This document shows, piece after piece, positions 26,036 to 34,502 of a stretch of DNA of 62,452 bases; positions within the stretch are counted from its first letter, which is position 1; each line of letters opens with the position of its first letter. The notes under the pieces were generated by a model that ran no database searches, was not told where the DNA came from, and saw only the letters and a program-made list of their open reading frames with translations. The stretch comes from Collinsella sp. (lineage in GTDB: Bacteria > Actinomycetota > Coriobacteriia > Coriobacteriales > Coriobacteriaceae): the NCBI GenBank assembly GCA_031292915.1, contig JAUMSH010000069.1:1-62452 (forward strand), written 5' to 3'. A program made the translations under genes and the position numbers.

Positions 26036-26503
26036 TCATATCGTTGTTGCAGTCCCCGGCGCAGTGCGCAGCTCCTGCCGAATCTTCCGAAAGCGTTTCG
26101 GGACTTTGGCAAGCTCCATCTTCTGCGGGGCATCGACCGTACCCGCTTCCTTCGCCGTTTCGTAATACCAGCACTTGTAATCCACCATCTCCATGGTGTG
26201 CTGCAATTCCTCCATCTGCTGTTTCAGAACTTCTTGTTGGCGCCGGAACATGGCAAGGCGCAAATCGATGGTGTCGTCTCCTTGCAGCGCCATCTCGATG
26301 TACTGCCGGATGTCCTTGATGGACATCCCGGCTTTCTTCATGCAGCCGATCACCTGCAGCCATTCGATATCCGATTCCCGGAACATGCGAATGCCACCGG
26401 AGGAGCGCTCCACGAAGGGCAGCAGCCCCTCCTTGTCGTAGTAGCGCAAGGTGGACGCCGCAACCCCCAGCAGTTTCGCCATTTCCCCCACCGTATAGAC
26501 CAT
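26036..26503 (-). CDS. MerR-family transcriptional regulator
   Basis: A 155-residue regulator with the MerR winged helix at 1-70 (YTVGEMAKLLGVAASTLRYYDKEGLLPF, then RMFRESDIEWL) and a long coiled-coil dimer helix (about 80-120). The C-terminal part has no metal-type cysteine cluster, so it is closer to MerR proteins that sense aldehydes or oxidants. It is divergent from a five-gene redox operon and the promoter between them has the family's distorted 19-bp spacer. Confidence 0.9.
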   Translation of the reverse strand: MVYTVGEMAKLLGVAASTLRYYDKEGLLPFVERSSGGIRMFRESDIEWLQVIGCMKKAGMSIKDIRQYIEMALQGDDTIDLRLAMFRRQQEVLKQQMEELQHTMEMVDYKCWYYETAKEAGTVDAPQKMELAKVPKRFRKIRQELRTAPGTATTI

Positions 26504-26536
26504 CTGAAAACCCCTCCGAATTATTCCAGAATCCCC

Positions 26537-26567
26537 TTGACTTAAAGTTAACTTTAAGTTCTAGGAT
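26537..26567 (+). promoter_or_regulatory. MerR-type promoter with 19-bp spacer and 20-bp operator
   Basis: A -35 box TTGACT (26537-26542) and -10 box TAGGAT (26562-26567) are spaced by 19 bp, the over-long spacer that MerR activators correct by DNA twisting. The perfect dyad ACTTAAAGTTAACTTTAAGT (26540-26559) lies within the spacer as expected. It drives the redox operon starting at 26637. Confidence 0.88.
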
Positions 26568-26636
26568 GCACATGAAGTTCAAAGGAAGCATGCTTCCAAA
26601 CAGAATGTTTGTCAATCATAAGGAGGGGAATCGAAC

Positions 26637-27359
26637 GTGAACAGGCCGTATGTTTTCTGCCACATGATGTGCGCTTTGGACGGAAAGATCATGGGCGGTT
26701 ACATGGGAACGCCGCAGGGCAAAGCGGCGGGCGATGCGTTCTACGACATCGCCTTCGGGAAAGAGCCCTTTTACCATCACCAGGGCTGGCTGTCCGGCAG
26801 GGTGACGACGGACGACAACTTCACCTTCTACAGGAAGCCGGACCTGGACGAAGATGCGCCGGCCGTTCCGGCAGGTGATTTCATCGCGCAGCCGGACTTC
26901 GGAATGTTCTATGTCTCCGTGGACCTCCACGGCAAGCTGGGGTGGGAAAGCAGCACCCTGCGCTATGTGGACACCACCGCCCATGTCGTCGAGGTGCTGA
27001 CAGAACAGGTCGGCAACGCCTACAGGGCATTTTTGAGAAAGCTGGGAATCTCGTACATCATCGCGGGAGAAACGGAGCTGGATCACGGTCTGGCCCTTTC
27101 CAAGCTGAAAGAAGAATTCAGCATCGAGACCCTGATGCTGGGCGGTGGCGGCGTGCTGAACTGGTCGTTCCTGCAAGCGGGGATGTGCGATGAGATCAGC
27201 ATCGTGTTGGCGGCGGCGGCAGACGGGAGCCCGGATACGCCGCCGGTTTTCCGAGCCGCAGAAGGCATTTCGGAGAGCAAGGCCCTTGGCTTCACGCTGA
27301 AAGAGGCGAAGGCCATGGACGGCGGGGCGGTCTGGCTGCGCTATGGCGTGAATCGATAA
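26637..27359 (+). CDS. Dihydrofolate reductase/RibD C-terminal family oxidoreductase
   Basis: A 240-residue protein of the RibD_C/DHFR-like fold. The start PYVFCHMMCALDGKI and the later GGGGVLNWSFLQAGMCDEISIVLAAAADG match the nucleotide site and dimer region of RibD-type reductases. The deaminase half of RibD is absent, so it is not a full riboflavin enzyme. The GTG start follows AAGGAGGGG. It is the first gene of the MerR operon; substrate unknown, likely NADPH-dependent. Confidence 0.8.
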   Translation: MNRPYVFCHMMCALDGKIMGGYMGTPQGKAAGDAFYDIAFGKEPFYHHQGWLSGRVTTDDNFTFYRKPDLDEDAPAVPAGDFIAQPDFGMFYVSVDLHGKLGWESSTLRYVDTTAHVVEVLTEQVGNAYRAFLRKLGISYIIAGETELDHGLALSKLKEEFSIETLMLGGGGVLNWSFLQAGMCDEISIVLAAAADGSPDTPPVFRAAEGISESKALGFTLKEAKAMDGGAVWLRYGVNR

Positions 27360-27381
27360 TCCTAAGCAGGAGGTTTCAATT

Positions 27382-27813
27382 ATGAGGTATGAACGAAAAG
27401 AGCAGTTCGAGAAGGTCAACGCATTCGGCACGGGAACGGCGAACACCGCCTATGCCCAGTACTTCACCGGCGATTCGTTCCTGAATCCGCTGACCGATCC
27501 GGAAGGTGGCCTGTTCGCCGCCAACGTGACCTTCGAGCCGGGATGCCGCAACAACTGGCATATCCATCACGCGGACAAAGGAGGCGGTCAGCTCCTACTC
27601 TGTACGGCTGGCGAGGGCTGGTACCAGGAGGAAGGCAGGGCCGCTGTCAGCCTGCACGAGGGCTCCGTCGTGATGATCCCCGCCAACGTCAAGCACTGGC
27701 ACGGAGCGAAGAAGGACAGCTGGTTCAGCCATATCGCCGTGGAGGTTCCCGGCGAGAATTGCGAGAACGAGTGGTGCGAGCCGGTATCCCATGAAGAGTA
27801 CGCAAGGCTGTAG
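27382..27813 (+). CDS. Cupin-domain protein
   Basis: A 143-residue single-domain cupin. Metal-ligand motif 1 shows NNWHIHHADKGGGQLLLC (about 54-71) and motif 2 shows MIPANVKHWHGA (about 97-108), so the metal-binding His and Gln/Glu positions are largely kept. AGGAGG lies before the ATG. Such cupins commonly pair with carboxymuconolactone decarboxylase-like proteins, as here. Confidence 0.85.
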   Translation: MRYERKEQFEKVNAFGTGTANTAYAQYFTGDSFLNPLTDPEGGLFAANVTFEPGCRNNWHIHHADKGGGQLLLCTAGEGWYQEEGRAAVSLHEGSVVMIPANVKHWHGAKKDSWFSHIAVEVPGENCENEWCEPVSHEEYARL

Positions 27814-27826
27814 GGAGGAACGAAAC

Positions 27827-28153
27827 ATGGCAGTCAAGCAGACGGCAGGCAGAGATGCCCTGGGCGAATTCGCCCCGAAATTCGCGGAACTGAACGATGA
27901 CGTGCTCTTCGGAGAGGTCTGGAGCCGAGAGGGGCAGCTCAGCCTCCGCGACCGCTCCCTCGTGACCGTCGTCGCGCTGATGGCTCAGGGACTTACCGAT
28001 GAGAGCTTCCGCTATCACCTGGCGGAGGCAAAGAAGAACGGTATTACAAAAGAAGAAATCGCGGAGGTCGTGACCCATGCAGCCTTCTACTGCGGCTGGC
28101 CCAAGGCGTGGGCGGTTTTCCGCATGGCAAAGGATGTCTGGGGCGAGGAGTAG
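27827..28153 (+). CDS. Carboxymuconolactone decarboxylase family protein
   Basis: A 108-residue AhpD-like helical protein. Helices with LRDRSLVTVVALMAQG (about 41-56) and the motif EIAEVVTHAAFYCGWPKAW (about 79-97) identify the family. It has one cysteine in the Cys-Gly-Trp-Pro position, not the CXXC of AhpD, so peroxidase activity is not expected. GGGAGG lies before the ATG; an in-frame upstream ATG overlapping the cupin gene is less likely. Confidence 0.88.
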   Translation: MAVKQTAGRDALGEFAPKFAELNDDVLFGEVWSREGQLSLRDRSLVTVVALMAQGLTDESFRYHLAEAKKNGITKEEIAEVVTHAAFYCGWPKAWAVFRMAKDVWGEE

Positions 28154-28157
28154 AACG

Positions 28158-29027
28158 ATGATCTTGAATGAAACCTACCCGTTGGCAAACGGAGTCCAGG
28201 TTCCCAAGCTGGGACTGGGCACCTGGTTCATCGACGATGCCGAGGCGGCGGAAGCCGTTCGCGAGGCGGTAAAGCTGGGCTATCGCCTGATCGACACCGC
28301 GCAGGCCTACGGAAACGAACGCGGCGTCGGCGAGGGCGTGCGCACCTGCGGCGTTCGCCGGGAAGAGCTTTTCGTCGCCAGCAAGATCGCGGCAGAGCTG
28401 AAGACCTACGAGGATGCGGCGAAGTCCATCGATGAGACGCTGGAGAGGATGGGGCTCGGCTACCTCGACCAGATGATCATCCACTCTCCCCAGCCGTGGA
28501 GCGAGTTCCGTGTGGAGAAGCGCTATTTCGAGGAGAACAAGGAGGTCTGGCGTGCGTTGGAGGATGCGCGGGCGGCGGGCAAGGTCAAGGTAATCGGCGT
28601 GTCCAACTTCCTGCAAGATGACCTTGAGAACCTCCTGAGCTCTTGCCGCGTGATGCCCATGGTCAATCAGATCCTCCTGCACATCACCAACACCGATTCG
28701 GCATTGGTGGACTTCTGCAAGGCGCAGGGCATTCAGGTGGAGGCATACTCTCCCATCGCCCACGGCGAGGCGCTGAAGAATCCGGCGATCGTTAAGATGG
28801 CAGAGAAGTACGGCGTATCTGCCGCCCAGCTCTGCATCCGCTATGTCCTTCAGCTTGGAGCCGTTGCGCTTCCCAAGACGGCAGATCCCGCCCACATGGA
28901 AAGCAACGCGGACGTGGATTTCGTGATCTCCGAGGAAGATATGGAAACTCTCAAGAACATGGAGCGCATCGCCAACTATGGTGACTTCAGCGCATTTCCC
29001 GTGTTCAGCGGGAAGCCTCTTGCATGA
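28158..29027 (+). CDS. Aldo/keto reductase
   Basis: A 289-residue TIM-barrel NADPH reductase of AKR5-like type. The catalytic residues are visible: Asp (YRLIDTAQAYGNE), Tyr in AYG, Lys (VASKIAAEL) and His (MIIHSPQPW), plus the KVIGVSNF motif. The last part keeps the cofactor segment LPKTADPAHMESN. It begins four bases after the preceding stop, and its stop region provides the Shine-Dalgarno of the next gene. It likely reduces toxic carbonyls with the MerR response. Confidence 0.93.
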   Translation: MILNETYPLANGVQVPKLGLGTWFIDDAEAAEAVREAVKLGYRLIDTAQAYGNERGVGEGVRTCGVRREELFVASKIAAELKTYEDAAKSIDETLERMGLGYLDQMIIHSPQPWSEFRVEKRYFEENKEVWRALEDARAAGKVKVIGVSNFLQDDLENLLSSCRVMPMVNQILLHITNTDSALVDFCKAQGIQVEAYSPIAHGEALKNPAIVKMAEKYGVSAAQLCIRYVLQLGAVALPKTADPAHMESNADVDFVISEEDMETLKNMERIANYGDFSAFPVFSGKPLA

Positions 29028-29041
29028 GGAGCAAGCGTGAA

Positions 29042-29518
29042 ATGAAAACCTTGATTCTGTACTACTCCTACGGAGGCAACACGAAGCGCATCGCCGAGAT
29101 AATCCAGAGGGAAATCGGCGGGGATATTGCTCGTATGGATACGGTTGTTCCCTACGATGGCGATTATGATGAAGTCGTCAATCAGGGGCAGCGTGAGATT
29201 GCCGAGGGTTATTGCCCGGAACTGAAGCCGCTGCACATTGGCTGGAGAGATTACGACACTATCATCCTGGGTTCTCCTGTCTGGTGGTACACCTTTGCGC
29301 CCGCCATGCGCAGTTTCCTGGAGCGGGCTGACCTGACCGGGAAGACCGTGTATCCGTTTGCCACCAATGGCGGCTGGCTGGGACACGCGCTGAAGGACTT
29401 TGAGGAAGCCTGCAAGGGCGCAATCGTGAAACCGGGCCTCGATGTGCAGTTCGATGAATCCATGCTCCGTACTTCTGAGAAAGATATTCAGGCATGGATT
29501 GATACAATCTGCAGATAA
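29042..29518 (+). CDS. Flavodoxin
   Basis: A 158-residue flavodoxin with the FMN phosphate loop YYSYGGNTKRIAE (about 7-19) and the ring-stacking segments GSPVWWYTFAP and FATNGGWLG. GAGGAG within the end of the aldo/keto reductase gene places the start at 29042; an ATG at 29024 is in frame but less likely. Last gene of the MerR-controlled operon, supplying or taking up reducing equivalents. Confidence 0.9.
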   Translation: MKTLILYYSYGGNTKRIAEIIQREIGGDIARMDTVVPYDGDYDEVVNQGQREIAEGYCPELKPLHIGWRDYDTIILGSPVWWYTFAPAMRSFLERADLTGKTVYPFATNGGWLGHALKDFEEACKGAIVKPGLDVQFDESMLRTSEKDIQAWIDTICR

Positions 29519-29587
29519 TCGATCTACAGCTTTCGGCATCCGCCACAGAGCTGGCAAGGATTTGGGACGATCCCAAAAATGCAAACA

Positions 29588-29616
29588 GAGCGTTCCGACT
29601 TTCCGACGGAACGCTC
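29588..29616 (+). terminator. Probable terminator hairpin of the redox operon
   Basis: GAGCGTTCC (29588-29596) pairs with GGAACGCTC (29608-29616). The following TTCGCTCCC is only slightly T-rich, so termination may be weak. Confidence 0.5.
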
Positions 29617-29639
29617 TTCGCTCCCTTCGTGCCCTTTTT

Positions 29640-29843
29640 CCTCGCCTTCACCGGGCGACCCGGGAGCTGGGGCTGGCAGACGCCTCTCTGCTCTTCGTCC
29701 ACAACGTCCAGGGAAATCTCGCGGTCAACCGCCTGCTCGGTTGGAGGCGAGGGCCCGAGTTCGCCCACGCCCAGGAGCTGCTCAGCGCCTATTCCGAAGG
29801 GGGCATGCGGGCGGTATCGGCTCGTCACGATTCCCGTAGTTGA
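29640..29843 (+). pseudogene. GC-rich coding relic, C-terminal part of an unknown protein
   Basis: From about 29640 to a TGA at 29843 one frame has strong GC-rich third positions and reads as a natural protein end (TRELGLADASLLFVHNVQGN, then LAVNRLLGW and EFAHAQELLSAYSEGG). It has no start and no recognised family. Its composition is like that of the LanFEG/TetR block left of the MerR operon, so it may be the right half of a GC-rich locus split by arrival of that operon. Confidence 0.4.
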
Positions 29844-30135
29844 TCTTAACTGTGGACTCCTTACAAGTCTTGCTCGAGATCGAGCGGAGACTGGGCCCTG
29901 CCGAATCGGAGCTATGGCGACCAAAAATGTTGCCAGAAGACGCCGTCGACACTGTTTGCGATGGGGTAGAGCTCGATGGCGGTTCGGCACAGTCTGTTTC
30001 GACGGTTTCGCGGGGCGTTGATGGCGTGAAGGCGGCCGTTGGAAAGAAACTCATTTCCGTGGGGAAGAAACTTCTCGGTGAGTAAAGCTCATCGGAGCGG
30101 GGATAGAGCTTTGTCTGCGGGGTACGAAATGCTGG
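29844..30135. other. Intergenic region without a clear gene
   Basis: Only a short plus-strand frame ending at 30085 (with VGKKLISVGKKLLGE at its end) is open here. It has no ribosome binding site and a TTG start at best, so it is not called as a gene. The region also contains the 3' flank of the LPXTG gene. Confidence 0.35.
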
Positions 30136-31056
30136 CTAGTGGTTGCGACGCCTTGTTGCGGAAATGCCAACTGCCGCGACTACACCACCGGCAACATTCA
30201 GGGCTGCCGCTATCGCGCTGTTGTCGCCCGTCGCGGGTAGGGTGGTCTCGGCTGGTTTAACTGCCGTTACTGCCTTGGTGGAAACGGGATTTGCCGCGGG
30301 CCTTTCTGTCTTGGGCTGCGGTGTGGGCTCGGGCTTGGTTTCCGGTTCGGGTTTGACCTCTGGGATCGGCTTAACACTTGGATCGGGTTTGGAACCGCTC
30401 GTATCGGTTGCAATCAAGTGCACGTCGCTGTCGAAGACGTAGCGGATGTAGTAATCGTGCCGCGTCTCGTGCATAATCCCCTGCTCGCTGTCGAAGTCGC
30501 GGTCAACGTGTGTGCCAAGGCGGGTTGAGCTGGTGAGGTTCAGTCTGTAAGGGATTTGGTCGTCGGCGTAGCCGCCTGTAAAGACAGCGGTTGCTCTAAC
30601 GTGATTGTCGATCATGGTCAGGGCAATAGAGACGCTGGCCTCTTTGGGGTTCTCGGTTTTTATAAGGCCTTCGGTATCGGTGTCGATCTTGAAGAGATGG
30701 ACGGTGTCGTTAAGCCCGTAGATGAAGTCCTCGGGTTTGTCGGGGAAATCGTATACAAACGCCTCATTCTGGACCAACATGAAGGCAGGAGGGAGCTCCA
30801 GGTCATAGTTATGGTCGACAACGGTGGTAGCTGTGAGGCTGCCTTCCGCGTTGGCTTCGTCGCAGGTAATGGGTGCTGCGACATCGGTTTCGGGCATTTC
30901 TGTCGCCAGTGCTGCGCAGGGTAGCAAAAGCAGTCCTGCCACAAGAATGCTTACTCCGAAGGCGGCGATTCTGGCGTCTGCATGACGCTTGACGTCGCGG
31001 ATAGACAGGCCAGTCCGTTTGTTATGGGTCTGCGGTGCAACATGCTGTCCATACAT
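30136..31056 (-). CDS. LPXTG-anchored surface protein
   Basis: A 306-residue exported protein. Signal peptide: basic start with hydrophobic core IAAFGVSILVAGLLLLPCAALA, cleavage near residue 52. The ectodomain (about 55-215) is beta-rich with repeated 'V(R/H)A T' strands; a Pro/Lys/Glu stalk (PEVKPEPETKPEPTPQPKTE) follows. The sorting signal LPATG at 273-277, hydrophobic segment and RRR tail are complete. AAGGAGC precedes the ATG. A pilin-like or adhesin role is possible but cannot be shown; no sortase is next to it. Confidence 0.85.
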   Translation of the reverse strand: MYGQHVAPQTHNKRTGLSIRDVKRHADARIAAFGVSILVAGLLLLPCAALATEMPETDVAAPITCDEANAEGSLTATTVVDHNYDLELPPAFMLVQNEAFVYDFPDKPEDFIYGLNDTVHLFKIDTDTEGLIKTENPKEASVSIALTMIDNHVRATAVFTGGYADDQIPYRLNLTSSTRLGTHVDRDFDSEQGIMHETRHDYYIRYVFDSDVHLIATDTSGSKPDPSVKPIPEVKPEPETKPEPTPQPKTERPAANPVSTKAVTAVKPAETTLPATGDNSAIAAALNVAGGVVAAVGISATRRRNH

Positions 31057-31377
31057 AAGACGCTCCTTGTTCGTAGGCCGGTTTCCGCGGATCTATATTG
31101 CGCCTGGCCGATGCGGCTAGGCTCTTTCACGCGAACGCTTATGCGAGCAGGGAGAAAGCTCAAGCTAATTTTCTCACAGTCGATACTTTGCGAGCAACGA
31201 TTTGCTGTTCAATTTTCGGAGAGAGAGTCAAGACAGTCGAGGAGTTATCAGGCGGTGAGATTATGTCTAGAGAATACTGACGAGAGATGTGGCCTGCAGA
31301 CGACTGAATAGCTCCATCCGTTTTGGTTACAACGAAATGTATGCCGCGCGCCTGCGGCATGAAGAAGGGAGATTCTT
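31057..31377. other. 320-base intergenic region ending in a duplicated leader
   Basis: No gene is seen. From 31281 on the sequence is the start of a segment that recurs at 34413. It holds a leader with GAATAGCTCCATC and the ribosome binding site of the flavin reductase. Confidence 0.5.
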
Positions 31378-31935
31378 ATGAATATCGTTGTATTGAGCGG
31401 TAGCCCGCGCAAGGGCGCCAATACCGACACCATGGTCGAGGCGTTTGCTGAGACCGCGCGTGAGGGTGGCCATACGGTCGAGGTCATCCGCGTTGCCAGT
31501 AAGAAAATCGCTGGTTGTCTGGGGTGTCAGTATTGCTTCGCCCACGAGGGCACTTGCGTGCAGAAGGATGACATGGCCAACGTGATCGAGTCGCTGAAAG
31601 ACGCCGACATGGTTGTCTTCGCTTCGCCTATCTACTGGTTTGATATCACCGCGCAGGAGAAGGCCGCCATCGACCGCCTGTACGCCTTCGGTGCCACGGG
31701 TTTCCCGTTCACCAAGACGGCCCTTTTACTCGATAGTCACAGTGAGGGCGTCTATGATGCGGCGATTGCTATGTACAAGTCAACCTGCGCGTACTGCAAG
31801 TGGGAGGACCAGGGCATTGTCACCGTTAGCGGTATGACCGAGCGCGACAGCATGGCATCGTCGCTCAAGTTGGAAGAGGTGCGAGAGCTCGCTCGCAGGC
31901 TGGCCTAAGGGCAAGAAGAACGCATGGCAATCGGT
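31281..31935 (+). repeat. Direct repeat copy A flanking the DUF262 island
   Basis: This segment (leader, complete flavin reductase gene and 27 bases beyond) matches 34413-34823 in the same orientation at about 95 percent, apart from a deletion of about 240 bases in the second copy. Both copies end at the same point, GCATGGCAATCGGT. The two copies bracket the DUF6508 and DUF262 genes. Confidence 0.85.
31378..31908 (+). CDS. NADPH-dependent FMN reductase, flavodoxin-like fold
   Basis: A 176-residue flavoprotein with the phosphate loop SGSPRKGANTD (7-17), a cysteine group GCLGCQYCFAHEGTC (about 46-60) of the iron-sulfur flavoprotein/WrbA-like type, and the flavin-binding segment ASPIYWFDITAQEK. 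It may reduce quinones or nitro compounds. The ATG follows AAGGGAG. Its last 98 codons are duplicated at 34503-34796. Confidence 0.9.
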   Translation: MNIVVLSGSPRKGANTDTMVEAFAETAREGGHTVEVIRVASKKIAGCLGCQYCFAHEGTCVQKDDMANVIESLKDADMVVFASPIYWFDITAQEKAAIDRLYAFGATGFPFTKTALLLDSHSEGVYDAAIAMYKSTCAYCKWEDQGIVTVSGMTERDSMASSLKLEEVRELARRLA

Positions 31936-32102
31936 GTTGGTGGAAAGCCTACTTCTCTTGCCAAGAGGGTTACTGATTGCCATGCATAGTTGCTGACATT
32001 TTCTTTTGCAACTTTTGCTATTTTTTGCAAGTTTTGCTATCAGCTGTAACTGGCCTTTATCTGAGGAACGCTCCTTGATTTATTGCTTATCGTTGGTAGC
32101 TG
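31909..32102. other. Intergenic region with TTTTGC-rich tract
   Basis: A stretch near 32000-32045 repeats TTTTGCAA and TTTTGCTAT motifs four times. No gene or clear terminator stem is seen. It receives transcripts from both sides (flavin reductase on plus, DUF6508 on minus). Confidence 0.4.
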
Positions 32103-32477
32103 TCACGGTCGAAATGTCTTCGCGGCAGTCGATCGGCCCTCGTCGAGCTCCTTCAGCCGGGAGAGGCAACGGTCCAGAAACCCGCTCCTGGCTTGCGCGG
32201 CAAGGAGTCCGTCGCAGAAGCGGTCGCCACGAACGCACCACGTGATGCATGCACGTATCAGGTCAATGTCCCCATGGTCGATGTCGCAGCTGTCTATGCC
32301 TTCCGAGGTGTCGATGCTATGGCGTTCAAGCGTCTCGAAGTAGCTGGTGTCCGCGAACCCGTCCAGTTCATAGAAATCGTCGACGAAATCCTCGAGTCCG
32401 AACGTCCCGCCCCCAAACTCGACATTCATGTTTCTGTCCGCCAGCTTGCCAGCGTACTTGGTTAGTCTTTCGAACAT
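32103..32477 (-). CDS. DUF6508-like protein
   Basis: A 124-residue acidic soluble protein. The segment ALIRACITWCVRGDRFCDGLL near 75-95 followed by a C-terminal LSRLKELD helix matches the pattern of DUF6508 proteins (a 'R-RFCeGhL...LRRLkEL' end). It starts after AAGGAGC and lies nine bases after the stop of the DUF262 gene, so the two are co-transcribed with DUF262 first. Function unknown; such small proteins often accompany defence or mobile genes. Confidence 0.6.
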   Translation of the reverse strand: MFERLTKYAGKLADRNMNVEFGGGTFGLEDFVDDFYELDGFADTSYFETLERHSIDTSEGIDSCDIDHGDIDLIRACITWCVRGDRFCDGLLAAQARSGFLDRCLSRLKELDEGRSTAAKTFRP

Positions 32478-32486
32478 GTTCGCTCC

Positions 32487-34220
32487 TTAGCTCAAAAGCC
32501 CGTTGTCGCCCAGGTAGTCCACGAAGGCATCGATGATCTGTGCCGTGCGAGTCGCGATGTCTATTTCGGTGAAGTCTCCCATGACTTGTGTCAGGCGCTT
32601 GAGTTCCGCGATCTTTGTTCCGGCTTTTCGCTTGCCATTGCCGTCGGTGTATCCCTCATAGTACTTGCGCTTGTCGCAGAATCTGTAGTCGGCCGCGCGG
32701 ATGTTTACACGCTTCTCGAGCAGCGCCTTGTTACCCAGCGCCTCCAGGTTGGATTGGTCGACGAGCGGGTCTATCTCGTTGCGCTTCTTGGCATTGATGT
32801 GCTCAATTTCGAGCGTGGTGTCCAGGTCCATGAGCGGTTGATCTGGGTCTGCGTACGCCCACCAAGTGAGCATGGACTTCGTTACAGGCCTGCCGTTGGT
32901 GAACACGTAGGTTCGGAATCGCTCAGTAATATTTGCGCGATTGAAGTGGTGGTTAGGAAACTCCACCGGGCGGTGCTCCACGATGTTGATCATCTCGGGA
33001 TACACTGGCGAACGCAGCGCGTTCACGCCGGGACGCTCAATGGCGTAGGCGAAAATGAATGCCGTGATCTTGTTTAGAAAGCCGTAGAGTGCCTCGTCGT
33101 CGAGGACACCCTTGCTGTCGCTGTTGGCAAGGAACCAGACGCTTAGCAGATAGGTCCACATGCCGTTGGGGGCGTAGTTCAGCACGAAGAGCCTGCGGAG
33201 CACGCGCTCGCTGAATCCTTCCTGCGCGTCGACGCGTTTCCAGAAGCCGAGCAGGGCCTCAAGATCGCCGAGCGTGGCGTCCTCCTTGAGTATGGCGTAG
33301 CCATCGGCACCGAAGAAGTCGCGCAACGATGCGGTGGTCGTGTCGCGGATGCCTTTCTTCGCGCGGCGGTAGTACATATAGCGCGTAAATAGCTCATCGG
33401 TTGGTGTACCGCGCATGGGCCGGAAGATAGCGTTCGCTCCCTCCTCGAGCCCCTTCCAGCGACGGATGAACTCATCCTTGCGCCCCGTGTCGGAATAATG
33501 CTTGTAGAACTGGCTCTTGAAGATGTCGGCATCTGAGAGAGGCAACCCTCGGTCGTTTAGAGTCGAGAAGATGCGTAGCGCGGTGTCCTGCGACTCCGCT
33601 TCAATGGGCAACAGTATCACATTGTTGATGACGCGTGTGGCCATGTAGACGGTGTAGGTGGGCCACTCGCTCACCAGTTGCTCAATTTTCCTCTGGAAGA
33701 AAGCAAAGTTGCGGGCATAGGCGCTTTTCCAGCCATCGCCTACATTGCCCTCTCGTAAAATCTCGAGGAATTCATTTTTGTCGTTGTCCGATGCAACCTC
33801 GGAGTCGATTTTGAGACGCTCCATGTCGGGCTCGTCGAACTCGTCGGTCTTCCATACACAACGGGCGATTGCCTCGCGCATCTTCACAGACTGCCTATCC
33901 TTCATGTTGGTGAACTTGTCGTAGAACGCGCGGAGCAGCAGCATGATGGTGGTGAGGCGTTGCTGGCCGTCAATGATCTCGAGTTGGCCAGAGAGGTTCT
34001 TAAAGGTGACGATGGGTCCTAGGAAGTATTCGTCGTTCTCGCTGTCGAAACGCTCGTAGTCATCGCCTGGAAAAGCGAACGAGAACAGGTCATCCCACAG
34101 CGTTGCGCATTCATCCTCGCCCCAGGCGTAGGGCCTCTGGTAGTCGGGGATGAGGAAGTCTGATCGCTTATCGGTGAGAAGATCGCGAATCGATCGCTGG
34201 TCGATGTTGAGCTTGGACAT
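32487..34220 (-). CDS. DUF262/DUF1524 (GmrSD-like) restriction-type protein
   Basis: A 577-residue protein. The N-terminal DUF262 (ParB/sulfiredoxin-like) domain has IPDYQRPYAWG (24-34) and the family hallmark DGQQRLTT (84-91). The C-terminal DUF1524 HNH-type nuclease region (about 469-500) has EIEHI and NLEALGN. This pairing is known from GmrSD type IV restriction enzymes, which use NTP to cut modified phage DNA, and from other antiphage proteins. GGAAGG places the start at 34220. It is bracketed by direct repeats, a sign of island turnover. Restriction activity is inferred. Confidence 0.87.
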   Translation of the reverse strand: MSKLNIDQRSIRDLLTDKRSDFLIPDYQRPYAWGEDECATLWDDLFSFAFPGDDYERFDSENDEYFLGPIVTFKNLSGQLEIIDGQQRLTTIMLLLRAFYDKFTNMKDRQSVKMREAIARCVWKTDEFDEPDMERLKIDSEVASDNDKNEFLEILREGNVGDGWKSAYARNFAFFQRKIEQLVSEWPTYTVYMATRVINNVILLPIEAESQDTALRIFSTLNDRGLPLSDADIFKSQFYKHYSDTGRKDEFIRRWKGLEEGANAIFRPMRGTPTDELFTRYMYYRRAKKGIRDTTTASLRDFFGADGYAILKEDATLGDLEALLGFWKRVDAQEGFSERVLRRLFVLNYAPNGMWTYLLSVWFLANSDSKGVLDDEALYGFLNKITAFIFAYAIERPGVNALRSPVYPEMINIVEHRPVEFPNHHFNRANITERFRTYVFTNGRPVTKSMLTWWAYADPDQPLMDLDTTLEIEHINAKKRNEIDPLVDQSNLEALGNKALLEKRVNIRAADYRFCDKRKYYEGYTDGNGKRKAGTKIAELKRLTQVMGDFTEIDIATRTAQIIDAFVDYLGDNGLLS

Positions 34221-34502
34221 GAGCTGTACCTTCCGCGCGGGAACAATCAAGATGACACGGATTATATCGCCGAAGTCGTCATTCGCTCTATTGCTGCGAG
34301 CTACTGAATCTAGCAGCCTCTGGCCAACCCTTACGGTTTCATGTCGTGATCCATATCGGCGCCGATCAATGCCCGTGATGCTTCTGCTTGCACCTTCTTT
34401 GGAGAGCGCGAACGAGAGATGCGATCTACAGACGACTGAATAGCTCCATCTGTTTTGCTTACAACAAAATGCGTGCCGAGCGCCTGCGGCATGAAGGAGG
34501 GA
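34221..34502. other. Upstream region of the DUF262 gene merging into repeat copy B
   Basis: No gene is seen. 34221-34412 holds the minus-strand promoter of the DUF262 pair; from 34413 the sequence copies the leader at 31281. Confidence 0.45.

Noticed and set aside
29840..30085. 81-codon open frame after the redox operon
   Set aside because: TTG start without ribosome binding site, no domain, and composition not clearly coding.
32000..32045. TTTTGC repeats considered as a CRISPR-like or tandem repeat array
   Set aside because: Units are 8-12 bases, irregular, and without spacers.
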